DNA from: Candidatus Delongbacteria bacterium
Lineage (GTDB): Bacteria; CAIWAD01
Assembly: GCA_020634015.1 (NCBI GenBank)
Contig: JACKCN010000005.1
Coordinates: 186,001-250,000 of the forward strand
Reading direction: 5' to 3'
Length of the DNA stretch: 64,000 nucleotides
Part shown: in pieces, positions 35,049 to 43,495 of the stretch
Layout: each line of letters starts with the position of its first letter
Position numbering within the stretch: position 1 is the first letter of the stretch
Translations under genes and position numbers: made by a program
Notes under the pieces: generated by a model
The model's database searches: none
What the model saw: only the letters and a program-made list of their open reading frames with translations
Told to the model about the DNA's origin: nothing

Positions 35049-36047
35049 TTGACCCAGCTTCAAACCCCACCCTGCCGGCGCGCCCCATTGGCGAGCCGCA
35101 TTTCCCGATTGATCCTTGCGCGCATCTTGCTGGTGGCCTTCTTGGTTCTGGCCGCACTGCCCGAACTGCATGCGCGCCGTGAGCCCCTGTCCGAATTCGT
35201 CAGTCGGCGAGTGGCGGACTTCACCCTCAGCTACCATCCCGATGACGAGCGCTATGCGGGCCGCACGATCAATGCCATCCTGCTGTCCGAAAACCGGCTG
35301 GCCGAGCAGTTCGGTCTGGTGGGATTCCGCGGAGCGCGGGTCATCATCGCCTGGGACACCGACCACTTCGAAAGCCTGTCCGGAGGGGGATTTCCCCACT
35401 GGGGTGCCGCACTGGCACGGCCCGCGGACAACCTGATCGTGATGAAGAGCCCACGCTGGTCCACGGTGGACGAGGACCCCACAGGCACCATCATGCACGA
35501 AATGGTTCACCTCGCAACCGGGCGGCTGGTGGGCGACAATCGTCTGCCGGTCTGGCTCAGCGAGGGCATCGCGGTGGAGGAATCCGGCGAGATCCGCCAG
35601 AACGGGTCCACCCTCACCATGGCCACGGCCCTGGGCAGCGGCACCATGATGGACCTCTGGGACCTGGAGAACCTCTTCGGATTTTCCAGCGAACAGGCGC
35701 AACTGGCCTATCTGCAGGCCGAAAGCGCCGTGATTTTCTTCAAGGAACGCTATGGCCGCTTCACTCTGATCCAGTTGATGCTGAGGATGGGCGAAGGAGT
35801 GCCTTTCGAGCAGGCCTTTGACGAGGTGACGGGCGGCGGCTGGTACGGCTTCAATGATGAATGGCACGACTGGGCCAGAGATCGTTTTGGAGGATACCTG
35901 GTCCAGGACATCGGAAACTGGGTCTGGGGCTTCATCCTGATGTTGGCGATCGGCGTATGGAGTGTGCGCAAATGGCGCAGCCGTCAGATCCTGAAGCGCT
36001 GGGAAGAAGAGGAGCGATTGAAGCAGCTGGACAGTTGGGAGCTCTAG
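35049..36047 (+). CDS. Membrane-anchored MA-like zinc metallopeptidase
   Basis: A 332-residue protein starting at a TTG with AAAGGA about 8 bases upstream. Residues about 18-42 are a signal/anchor helix (ILARILLVAFLVLAALPELHA). The zinc site is HEMVH at 150-154 (His150, Glu151, His154), followed by VWLSEGIAVEESGE, which supplies the third ligand glutamate of a gluzincin, as in peptidase-MA-like families. A second transmembrane helix near 294-312 (NWVWGFILMLAIGVWSV) precedes a basic and acidic cytoplasmic tail. The catalytic domain would face the periplasm. Substrate unknown. It is followed by a promoter and hairpins that appear to form a separate transcript. Confidence 0.85.
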   Translation: MTQLQTPPCRRAPLASRISRLILARILLVAFLVLAALPELHARREPLSEFVSRRVADFTLSYHPDDERYAGRTINAILLSENRLAEQFGLVGFRGARVIIAWDTDHFESLSGGGFPHWGAALARPADNLIVMKSPRWSTVDEDPTGTIMHEMVHLATGRLVGDNRLPVWLSEGIAVEESGEIRQNGSTLTMATALGSGTMMDLWDLENLFGFSSEQAQLAYLQAESAVIFFKERYGRFTLIQLMLRMGEGVPFEQAFDEVTGGGWYGFNDEWHDWARDRFGGYLVQDIGNWVWGFILMLAIGVWSVRKWRSRQILKRWEEEERLKQLDSWEL

Positions 36048-36086
36048 ACGGGTTTTTGACTGATTTTTCAGAAAGCCGATTTCAGC

Positions 36087-36115
36087 TTGACTTCAAAGCC
36101 GGTCGCGCTTAGATT
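36087..36115 (+). promoter_or_regulatory. Strong sigma-70-like promoter with no gene behind it
   Basis: TTGACT (36087-36092), exactly 17 bases, TAGATT (36110-36115). This is one of the best promoter matches in the window, yet the next plus-strand gene is 1.6 kb away beyond terminators and an opposing gene. It most likely drives the candidate RNA that follows. Confidence 0.6.
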
Positions 36116-36121
36116 CGGCCT

Positions 36122-36390
36122 TCGATTGGCAAGCAGACTCTCCTTCACGACACACCAGCTGCACCGACTCCGCTTTCCGCAGCATGCTGCGGCAGAGGGG
36201 CCGTCGTCCGCTGAATTCCTGATGCAGGAGGACCGACGCCATCCCGGTACCCTCGGGTACAGCAGCAGCCTCTTTCCCTTTTTCCACAGTGATATTGCCC
36301 GGGTTCATCAGCAGGACCCGGGCAATTCGTTTCCGGGGTCCTTATGCCCACGGAGAAACGAACCCGGCCATGGCCGGGTTCTTCATTTCC
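36122..36390 (+). ncRNA. Candidate structured non-coding RNA
   Basis: There is no credible reading frame between the MA-like peptidase and the radical SAM gene, a gap of 364 bases, but secondary structure is abundant. It includes a 16-base palindrome CCGCAGCATGCTGCGG (36177-36192), a long imperfect hairpin at about 36200-36242 (GGCCGTCGTCC against GGACCGACGCC around an inner CCTG-ATG-CAGG stem), a hairpin GCCCGGGT-N11-ACCCGGGC (36297-36323), and a terminator-like stem at 36360-36381. A consensus promoter lies just upstream. I cannot match it to tmRNA, RNase P RNA, SRP RNA or a riboswitch; 6S RNA was considered but not shown. The 3' end could be either of the last two hairpins. Confidence 0.4.
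36360..36381. terminator. Terminator between candidate RNA and radical SAM gene
   Basis: GAACCCGGCCA pairs with TGGCCGGGTTC as a perfect 22-base palindrome. It is followed by TTCATTTCC on the plus strand and by GTTTCTCC on the minus strand, so it may act in both directions. It lies 30 bases after the minus-strand stop at 36412. Confidence 0.65.
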
Positions 36391-36411
36391 ATTGACGATG
36401 GTCGCAGCGGG

Positions 36412-37344
36412 TCAGAGCTTTCTCAAGTAGTACACCTCGCCACGATAGTCGCAGGTGCTGAGGTAGCCCTTGGCCAGCAACTCCTCGACCACCACCCACT
36501 CCGAACCCGTCTTGCGCACCAGTTCACGCACCGCTTCGAGGCGCATGGGGTGCACGGCCGTGATGCTCAGCAGGTCTTCACGCAGGTCGCCCGTGCTCGA
36601 GAAGGAATTGCCTTCCTCGCCCAGCAGGTACTCCACATGGTCCACTGCGCTGCGCAGGATATGCCAGGAGCGATTCACCACGTTCTCGGACGGTGTGGCG
36701 ATGGTGCGTTCGGCGGGCGGACGGGTGGGCAGGTTGATGTAAGCGGTCTTCGGCTGCAGCTCACCCAGGAAGGACGCCAGCGAGAGGAAGTCCTCCTCGT
36801 TGTCGTTGATGTCCTTGATGACCATCGTCTCGCTGACCAGATGTCCCTTGTACTGGGCGGCGAAACTGAGCATGCCGCTGAGGATGATGTCCAGGTCCAG
36901 GCTTCGGCGCGGGCGGTTGATGGCGTGCCAGACACTGGAGCGCGTGGAATCCACCTTGAGCGACACCCAGTCGGCCAGGGCCAGCTCCTCGAACACGTCG
37001 TCCATCCAGAGCAGCGAGGCGTTGCTGATGACGGCAATGGGCACGCCCAGGGGTTTCAGGCCCTTGATGATCAGTCCCAGATTCAGGTCCAGGGTGGGCT
37101 CGCCTTCGGGAACGATCGAGAGATGGTTCACCACCTCGCCCTGTTCCTTCAGCTGCGCCACCCGGGCTTCCACCTGGTCGATCACGTAGGCCGGATCGAA
37201 ATAGGTACGGCGTTCCACATCCAGCGAGTCCGTGCGTCCCGCCTGGCAGTAGACACAGCTGAAACTGCAGGACTTGGACTGGATGTTGTTGATGCCAAGG
37301 CTGCGCCCGAGACGGCGCGAGGGGATGGGGCCGAAAGTGATCAT
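36412..37344 (-). CDS. Radical SAM protein of the COG0731 (wyosine-synthase-related) type
   Basis: A 310-residue protein. I choose the ATG at 37344 because relatives begin exactly with FGPxPSRRLGRSLGI. The 4Fe-4S motif is CSFSCVYC (CxxxCxxC). The pattern VPEGEPTLDLNLG contains the GE motif that binds S-adenosylmethionine. The rest is a TIM-barrel fold (VISNASLLWMDD, SLKVDS). The C-terminal 90 residues form a winged-helix-like segment (EYLLGEEGNSFSSTGDLREDLLSITAVHPM). The reaction is unknown; relatives of this group are annotated as Fe-S oxidoreductases, and wyosine chemistry is not expected in bacteria. Monocistronic. Confidence 0.85.
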   Translation of the reverse strand: MITFGPIPSRRLGRSLGINNIQSKSCSFSCVYCQAGRTDSLDVERRTYFDPAYVIDQVEARVAQLKEQGEVVNHLSIVPEGEPTLDLNLGLIIKGLKPLGVPIAVISNASLLWMDDVFEELALADWVSLKVDSTRSSVWHAINRPRRSLDLDIILSGMLSFAAQYKGHLVSETMVIKDINDNEEDFLSLASFLGELQPKTAYINLPTRPPAERTIATPSENVVNRSWHILRSAVDHVEYLLGEEGNSFSSTGDLREDLLSITAVHPMRLEAVRELVRKTGSEWVVVEELLAKGYLSTCDYRGEVYYLRKL

Positions 37345-37733
37345 GCCTCGGTTCCTGAGCTTGGGTACCAGTGGGGCCCACAACAGGCTGTGGTTGGGTG
37401 CTGACTGTGTGCCGGACAGATTGCAGTTCACGACGGACTCCAGCTTCGAGGCAGGAGTCAACACACGGCGGCGTGAAACGACCTGCCAGAAATGGAAAGT
37501 TTTTCATTCGTCGCCTTGAGCAATGTCAATTCGGTGAATATTCTTGAAGCTGTGGCAGCCTCGTGAGACCCTGGATGCTGAAGAATCGCCTTCACAGCGC
37601 ACGGGCATGGGTTGGAATGGCGGAGAGTTTGCCTGCCCGAAGAAAATTGCGCCAATGCCCTTTCCTGTTCCTCTTTCCTCTTGGCCGTGGTACGTTTCGC
37701 GCACCAACCACTGATCAGCAGGATGGACACAAC
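37345..37733. promoter_or_regulatory. Divergent intergenic region with promoter and palindrome
   Basis: A 389-base gap between divergent genes with no gene of its own. On the plus strand TTGAGC (37516-37521), 17 bases, TATTCT (37539-37544) is a good promoter for the propeller gene, giving a leader of about 180 bases. Ten bases upstream of the -35 lies TGGAAAGTTTTTCA (37493-37506), one mismatch from the TGGAAA-N2-TTTCCA palindromes at 17048-17079. That is the usual place for an activator site. Confidence 0.5.
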
Positions 37734-40103
37734 ATGACAAGCACTTTCGCCCGATGGTACACCCTGGCTTTCGGCTGGGCCACCCTGCTGGGATCAACCA
37801 CTCCCGTACTGGCGCTGGAAGCCCAGTGGAGTGCGGACTTCGCGCTGAACGGGCCCGATGGCAAGGTCAACGCGGCCATCTGGCAGAATGACCGCTGGAT
37901 TCTGGCCGGCAACTTCGAGTCGGTGGCCGGGCGAGCCATGCGGCACATGGCGGTGTTGCAGGACGGCCAGTGGTCGCCACTGGACCCGGGCAACGGGATG
38001 AACGGCACCGTCTTCGCCATGGCCACCTTGCCCGATGGACGATTGGCCGTGGGTGGAGTGTTCACCAGCGTCGGGGACCAGCCCGCAACTCATCTGGCAT
38101 ACTGGGATGGCAGCCAGTGGGAAGGTGTCACGGGACTGGGCCAGTGGGAACGAGTCTACTCGCTGTTCGTGGATTCCGCGGGCGCGCTCTGGGTCGGCGG
38201 TGATTTCGAAAGCTATCAGGGAGCAACGGTCAATGGCCTGCTGCGGCTGGTGGATGGAGTGCGTGATCCATCCATCGGCGCCCCTCTCGGAAACACCGGC
38301 ATTCTGGATCCCACGGTGATGGACTTCGCCGAGGACGCTCAGGGGCGGGTCCTTGTGTCCGGTTGGTTCGACCGTGTCGACGGCGCCAGCAGTTCAGGTG
38401 TCGCACGCTGGGATGGCAACGGCTGGTCGACCATGGGCGCCACCGTGCACGGCAACGGCCAGAGCTACGCGGTGGCCTGCCAGGGCGACGTGGTCTGGGT
38501 CGCGGGCACCTTCACCAACTGGAATGGGCTGGGCGCCAATGGCCTGGTCCGGTTCGAGAATGATCAATGGACGGCACCCACCAGCCCCATCGCCCAGGGC
38601 TACACCTGCCTGCTGCTCGAGGGAGATGAGGTCTGGGCCGGCAACGGCTGGAGCGAGGACTTCATGCATCGCCAGAACAATCTGGGCGAGAGTGTCTCCG
38701 TCCTTGACTCCGGCGGCGGTGGCGTGGCCACCCTGGCCAGCAACGGGCAGGGCCAGATCCTTGCCGCGGGAGGATTCGCCGCGCTGGACGGGGTTCCCGT
38801 GCTGCATGCGGCGCTCTTCGAGAGCGAGACCGGGTGGCGGCCCACTCATGAGGCGGGTCCAGCTCTGGGACTCTTCGGGTCGGTGTATTACAACCATTCC
38901 GCGGTGGAAAGCATACTGGATTTCGGGGCGGAGGGCAGTCTGGTCCGCGGCAACTATCAGGGAGCACGGGGAAGTCTGCTGCCCCAGCCCGCCCTGTGGA
39001 CGGGAACGGAGTGGACGGCGGCCCCTTTCACCCTGGATGTGAACGCCACCGCGATGGCGGTGACCGAGAGCGACGTGTTCGTGCAGGATTTCTCGGGCAC
39101 GCGGCGCTGGAATCGCACGCTCGAGCAGTGGGTCGAGATGGGAGAGCCCTTCGATGGTCCCCAGGGTACCATCACCTGTCTGCTGCCCACACCGGACGGA
39201 AACCGATTGTACGCCGGTGGATACTTCTGGCTGCAGCGCGATGGCCAATCCCTGGCCCAGAGTCTGGCGGTGTGGCATCGTGAAACGGACAGCTGGGAAG
39301 CCCTGGGTGAACCGGATCCCGAGGGCGGAGCGCTAGGATCGGTGGATGCCCTCGCCCTGGATGCCAGCGGTCGTCTGGTGGTGGGCGGGCAGATTTCTTC
39401 AGTGGACGGGCAGGCCATCGCCTCGGTGGCCCGTTGGGATGGCAACAGTTGGGACGCACTTCAGGGCGGCTTGCCGGGTCTCGTGCTGGCACTGATGACG
39501 CGCGGCGATGAGATCTGGGCAGCGGGAGATTTCCAGCTTGGAGGCCAGAGCCAGGGACTGGCGCGCTACACGGATGCCGGGGGCTGGATCGCCGAAGGAG
39601 CCGTGACACCGGCCTCGGTTCTGGTGCTCAAGGAACTGCCCGGGGGAATCGTGCTCGCCGGAGGCTCCTTCGAGTCCATAGGCGGAGTTCCGTCCCGCGG
39701 TCTGGCTGCATACACGGGCAATGGCTGGCAGGACATGGCCATGGGGCAGACCCAACCCGCGTCGGCCACCTGGATCCGCAGTCTGTGTCTGAAGGGAAAC
39801 CAATTGCTCACAGGGGGCAGCTTCATCAACGTGGGCGGACACGCGGCTCATTCCTTCACCACAGCCAGCCTGAATCTGGCTCCGGCGGCGGTCAACGATC
39901 TGGAGATCACGCTCAACGGACCCCAGCTGATCCTGGACTGGACTCCCGTCTCGGGAGCCAACGCATACGTGATCCGACGTTTCGACGAGCCCTGGCTGTC
40001 CAACGAGGATGGCACGGTCGTGGGAACCGTGAATGCGCCACCCTTCGTGCAGGCTCGTGATGCCTCATTCAAGGGCATCTACAGGGTCAGTGCCAGCAAC
40101 TGA
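37734..40103 (+). CDS. Secreted beta-propeller protein with fibronectin-like C-terminus
   Basis: A 789-residue protein. The ATG at 37734 begins a signal peptide (about 33 residues, LAFGWATLLGSTTPVLA). From residue 35 to about 720 there are some dozen repeats of 45-60 residues with a core like F.SVGG....LA.WDG..W and LPDGRLAVGGVF, a Kelch or WD-type propeller pattern, probably two propellers. The last 70 residues (VNDLEITLNGPQLILDWTPVSGANAYVIRRF) look like a fibronectin type III module. There is no sorting domain at the C-terminus, unlike the C25 and M1 proteins nearby. Role unknown; propellers of this type bind proteins or glycans. Upstream promoter elements are described in the preceding gap. 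Confidence 0.8.
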   Translation: MTSTFARWYTLAFGWATLLGSTTPVLALEAQWSADFALNGPDGKVNAAIWQNDRWILAGNFESVAGRAMRHMAVLQDGQWSPLDPGNGMNGTVFAMATLPDGRLAVGGVFTSVGDQPATHLAYWDGSQWEGVTGLGQWERVYSLFVDSAGALWVGGDFESYQGATVNGLLRLVDGVRDPSIGAPLGNTGILDPTVMDFAEDAQGRVLVSGWFDRVDGASSSGVARWDGNGWSTMGATVHGNGQSYAVACQGDVVWVAGTFTNWNGLGANGLVRFENDQWTAPTSPIAQGYTCLLLEGDEVWAGNGWSEDFMHRQNNLGESVSVLDSGGGGVATLASNGQGQILAAGGFAALDGVPVLHAALFESETGWRPTHEAGPALGLFGSVYYNHSAVESILDFGAEGSLVRGNYQGARGSLLPQPALWTGTEWTAAPFTLDVNATAMAVTESDVFVQDFSGTRRWNRTLEQWVEMGEPFDGPQGTITCLLPTPDGNRLYAGGYFWLQRDGQSLAQSLAVWHRETDSWEALGEPDPEGGALGSVDALALDASGRLVVGGQISSVDGQAIASVARWDGNSWDALQGGLPGLVLALMTRGDEIWAAGDFQLGGQSQGLARYTDAGGWIAEGAVTPASVLVLKELPGGIVLAGGSFESIGGVPSRGLAAYTGNGWQDMAMGQTQPASATWIRSLCLKGNQLLTGGSFINVGGHAAHSFTTASLNLAPAAVNDLEITLNGPQLILDWTPVSGANAYVIRRFDEPWLSNEDGTVVGTVNAPPFVQARDASFKGIYRVSASN

Positions 40104-40127
40104 AACGCTTCTCCAGCAGAACGAGAA

Positions 40128-40162
40128 AACGGTGCCGTGGATCACTCATCCACGGCACCGTT
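40128..40162. terminator. Bidirectional intrinsic terminator
   Basis: AACGGTGCCGTGGAT pairs with ATCCACGGCACCGTT over a CACTC loop, a perfect 15-bp stem. On the minus strand it is followed by TTCTCGTT and on the plus strand by GTGTCTGG, so it serves the M1 peptidase side best and also stops the propeller gene. Confidence 0.85.
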
Positions 40163-40326
40163 GTGTCTGGAAAGGTGTATCGTCCTCTTGCTTGACCAGC
40201 ACCAGCGTGCGAGTGGTGACGGTTTCTTCGGAACACAGGCGAGCGACGTACGCACCACTTGGCATGGCGGCCGCATCCCAAGTGATTTCGTGCTGACTTC
40301 CCGACAGAAGTCCCTTCAGGAAATTT
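40146..40326 (-). pseudogene. Relic of a C-terminal sorting domain
   Basis: The minus-strand frame ending at the TGA at 40146 reads LKGLLSGSQHEITWD, then MPSGAYVARL, then TTRTLVLVKQE. It follows the sorting-domain pattern L..G.H.xxWD...LPSGVYxxRL....TRKLxLxK. There is no upstream part of a gene: the frame breaks down within 60 residues and runs into the end of the M1 peptidase gene. It also extends past the usual K end to overlap the terminator. This is best explained as the decayed 3' end of a lost secreted-protein gene. Confidence 0.6.
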
Positions 40327-40372
40327 TCAATACATATCAGCAACAACCAGGCACCCATGGACAGGCGACCGC

Positions 40373-43300
40373 TCACTTGAGCAGCAGCAGTTTCCGACTG
40401 GTCAGAGGTACTCCGTTCTCTTCCAGTTGCACCAGGTACAAGCCACTGGCAAGTCCACTTCCATCGAAATCGAAAGAATGCTGGCCCGGCTCGAGGCGGC
40501 CGTCGTGGAGGCAAGCCACTCGCGCTCCCCTCAGGTCGTATACATCAAGACGGATGATTCCGGCAGACGCAAGCTCCAGGCTGATGCGCGTGCGCGGGTT
40601 GAAGGGGTTGGGGGCGCTGCTGAGATTGCCCCGGACGCTGGGGCTGACGGGAGTTCCGGAACCCGGAGCCCCCACACCGACCCATGTCGGATCCAGCACC
40701 GCGAGGCAGCGATCGATCAGGTCCCGGCGCGAATCGCTGGTGCCCATGCCGCTGGCGGCTTCCAGCCCGAAACCGAGCACGAGAAACTGCTGGGAGGACA
40801 GAGCGGCCGTCTCGCCCGACGACCACTGCATCACGGGCTCCCAGAATGGGTCCGTGCTCGAGAATGCATCCGGGCGTGTCTGGTTGGCGGCGCCTCCGCT
40901 TCCGATCAGCAGGGCGGTCAGGCCATCCAGCGGACCACCCGGGCTGCCGGTGGCGTACACGGCGGGCACGTCGTCATTGTCAATGGTCACGTTCAGCCAG
41001 GCCGCCACACTACCGGGGCCGGAGGCGTCCAGAGCATCCTGCCCGCTGATCCAGACCCAGCCGTCGCCCGACAGGAACTGGGCCAGCGTGTTCACGATCA
41101 CATCGGGCAGCATCCGGTCCTGTTCGCCTGTCACGAGCAGCAGGTTCCGGTAGCGGGATGCTGCATTGACGGGCAGGTCCGCCAGCAGCACTCGATCGTG
41201 GAAGGCACTCAGACTGTCCAGCTCGGGGGACCACCAGCGTGAGCCAACCCCGGTGGCGCTGGCATCCACCAGCAGCAAGTCCGGATCTCCCACCCGGAAG
41301 CGGAAGGGCACCGGGAACCCGGAGCCATCATCGTGGGTGGCCAGCAGCCATGCATCGGCCCATTGCGTGTTCTCGATCGACTGGTTCTGCAACAGGATTC
41401 CCGACAGTGTCACACTCTGGCCCCAGCCCAGCAGCTCCACCGTGGGAAAGGAACCCTGTTGCTGCAGTCCGTCCGGAAGCTGGTCGAAAGCCAGGGCCAG
41501 GTTCCAGAGGCTGTAGCCCTCGTTCTGAACCGTGATGCTCAGCATGGCGCTCTCGCCTTCGCTGAGATTGCCATCACCGTCTCCGCCGATCTGGTCGTTC
41601 AGGCTCCAGGCCGTGACCCGCAGAGCCGCGTCAGCGGGAACCGTGATCAGTTCGCTGCGGCCCAGTGCCACCAGGCCGTGATTGAACTCCACGCTGGCGT
41701 CGGTGCCGGGCAGGGTCACCACGAGCTGGGCGCCGGAGCCCGGGATCAGCATCACCGTGTCCAGCTCCGTCTGGCTGGTGGAGATACGGACCGGAACCCG
41801 GCTCAGTGGATCACTCATGCGGGGGTGGCTCTGTGCGACCCCGATCACCACTCGCGAATCACTTCCGGCGTCACGGGCCTCCACGGCCACATCCCAGCTG
41901 GGATACCCGCCCGTGTGGATCCACTGCTGAAAGAAGCCGCCAAGGTCCAGCCCGCTCACCTCTTCCATGACCGCCCGGTAGTCCTCGCTGTTGACCACGC
42001 CGTTGCGATGGCGCGTGTACCACAGGCGCTGGGCATCTTCAAAGGCCTGCTCGCCCAGCAGGAAGCGCAGCATGTGGATCACGCAGGCGGCTTTCTCGTA
42101 CTGGTTCACGCTGAAGAAATCGTTGAAGTTCTGGGCGCTGGGATCCACGATGGGATCGAAGGCGCTGTCCCAGGAGAGATAGGGCTGGCGGATCTGGCTC
42201 TCGAAGTAGTCCTGGAATGCCTGCGGGTCGCCGCCGGCGGCGTCCTGGACGAAGAGCGCTTCGGCGTAGGTGGCCCAGCCTTCGTTGAGCCAGGCTTCGC
42301 GGAAGTGCACGGGCGTGAGGGCATCGCCCCACCACTGGTGCGCCAGTTCGTGGGCCACGATGGTTTCGTAGGCCGGGTTGCCGCTGGCGATGATCTGGTG
42401 GCCCAGAGTCGTGCAGGTCTGGTGTTCCATGCCTCCGGTGCCCCCGTAGATCGGGGCTTCGCCCATGGCATAGCTTTCGAAGGGATAGTCTCCCCAGAGA
42501 GTCGAGAACAGAGTGAGCATCTGCGGCACTCGGGCGAAAAGCGTGGCCGCTTCATCCACGTGCGAGGGGTAGACCATCCAGGTCAGTGGCAGGCCATTCC
42601 AGTCCGACTCGATCACCGAATAGGGGTAGGCGCACACGCTCAGCAGATAGGTGGACACAGGATGGGCGTGTTCGTAGTGGAAGGAGTGGGTGCCGTCTCC
42701 GTGGGGCGTGACCTCGTTCAGGATGCCATTGGACAGTACCTGGAAGTTCTCGGGGACCCGGATCGTCTGACTCCAGAGAGCCTTGTCGAAGGGCTCGTCA
42801 TAACATGGCATCCAATTGCGCGTGCCCCAGGGGTCCGAGGAGGTGTAGACCTGCCCCGCAGTGATGAACATGCCCAGGCTGGACGGTGTGGTGGGCGTAC
42901 CCCACCAGTCCAGTTCGAGCCAGGCGCTGTCACCTGGTGCGGGTGCCATCTCACCCAGAGCGATCATCAGGCGATCGCCCGAGCGTTGTCCGGAGAGAGG
43001 CTGTCCGGCGATCTCCGGCGACCCCCATTCCAGCGCATGCAGGTGCAGTTCCAGACTGTCCAGCACCACGTCGGAGGTGAACAGCAGCCTCATGTGGCCG
43101 GCAATGGTGCCTGCCGCCGGTTCGATGCTCAGTTCGGACTGATAACGCAAGGCGTCCCAGCCATGCAGCGAATCCACTCGGGAGTCCAGCAGCGCTCCGG
43201 AGGTGGCAGGCTGCCATCCGCAGCGGTGCCGCAGCTGGTTCGGCTCCGGCAGATCCGATGCCGCGGCCGGGCTGACGGGGGCACAAACGGGGATCAGCAA

Positions 43301-43405
43301 AACGCAGATCGCTGCAGCCAGAGGGAGCAGAGACCGGTCTCCCATGCGGTGGCACGCTCTCCCATTGTGACTGGCTAAGATCGAGTTATCCTTTGCCATG
43401 GCCAT
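40373..43405 (-). CDS. Secreted M1 family aminopeptidase with sorting domain
   Basis: A 1010-residue protein. The ATG at 43405 has AAGGA 8 bases before it; a second start at 43344 would shorten the signal peptide n-region. The signal peptide ends near residue 50 (AAAICVLLIPVCAPVSPAAA). The M1 zinc site is His352-Glu353-Leu-Ala-His356 with Glu375 in WLNEGWATYAE. The exopeptidase motif normally GAMEN is GGMEH (324-328). Residues about 540-780 are beta domains. Residues about 790-900 resemble a Rossmann-like gingipain/peptidase accessory region. The end is a sorting domain (SAPNPFNPRTRISLEL ... LASGLYLVQLEE ... KLLLLK). It would trim N-terminal residues from extracellular peptides, complementing the C25-type proteins. 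Monocistronic. Confidence 0.92.
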   Translation of the reverse strand: MAMAKDNSILASHNGRACHRMGDRSLLPLAAAICVLLIPVCAPVSPAAASDLPEPNQLRHRCGWQPATSGALLDSRVDSLHGWDALRYQSELSIEPAAGTIAGHMRLLFTSDVVLDSLELHLHALEWGSPEIAGQPLSGQRSGDRLMIALGEMAPAPGDSAWLELDWWGTPTTPSSLGMFITAGQVYTSSDPWGTRNWMPCYDEPFDKALWSQTIRVPENFQVLSNGILNEVTPHGDGTHSFHYEHAHPVSTYLLSVCAYPYSVIESDWNGLPLTWMVYPSHVDEAATLFARVPQMLTLFSTLWGDYPFESYAMGEAPIYGGTGGMEHQTCTTLGHQIIASGNPAYETIVAHELAHQWWGDALTPVHFREAWLNEGWATYAEALFVQDAAGGDPQAFQDYFESQIRQPYLSWDSAFDPIVDPSAQNFNDFFSVNQYEKAACVIHMLRFLLGEQAFEDAQRLWYTRHRNGVVNSEDYRAVMEEVSGLDLGGFFQQWIHTGGYPSWDVAVEARDAGSDSRVVIGVAQSHPRMSDPLSRVPVRISTSQTELDTVMLIPGSGAQLVVTLPGTDASVEFNHGLVALGRSELITVPADAALRVTAWSLNDQIGGDGDGNLSEGESAMLSITVQNEGYSLWNLALAFDQLPDGLQQQGSFPTVELLGWGQSVTLSGILLQNQSIENTQWADAWLLATHDDGSGFPVPFRFRVGDPDLLLVDASATGVGSRWWSPELDSLSAFHDRVLLADLPVNAASRYRNLLLVTGEQDRMLPDVIVNTLAQFLSGDGWVWISGQDALDASGPGSVAAWLNVTIDNDDVPAVYATGSPGGPLDGLTALLIGSGGAANQTRPDAFSSTDPFWEPVMQWSSGETAALSSQQFLVLGFGLEAASGMGTSDSRRDLIDRCLAVLDPTWVGVGAPGSGTPVSPSVRGNLSSAPNPFNPRTRISLELASAGIIRLDVYDLRGARVACLHDGRLEPGQHSFDFDGSGLASGLYLVQLEENGVPLTSRKLLLLK

Positions 43406-43495
43406 GTTTGGATTCCTTGGGATGCGAGTTCATCGACGATTCCCTCCTGAAACTCGTCGAATTCGACCTCGATGTGATGTCTTTGCCTGGCAGAA

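Noticed and set aside
34787..35182. Frame of 131 codons after priA
   Set aside because: Its translation is a product of the CCACCCACGG repeats (HPR/SQ-rich) and overlaps the start of the MA-like peptidase in another frame.
36087..36395. Possible small protein downstream of the MA-like peptidase
   Set aside because: No ribosome binding site, unusual codon use, and the region is dominated by palindromes and hairpins, which suggest an RNA rather than a protein.
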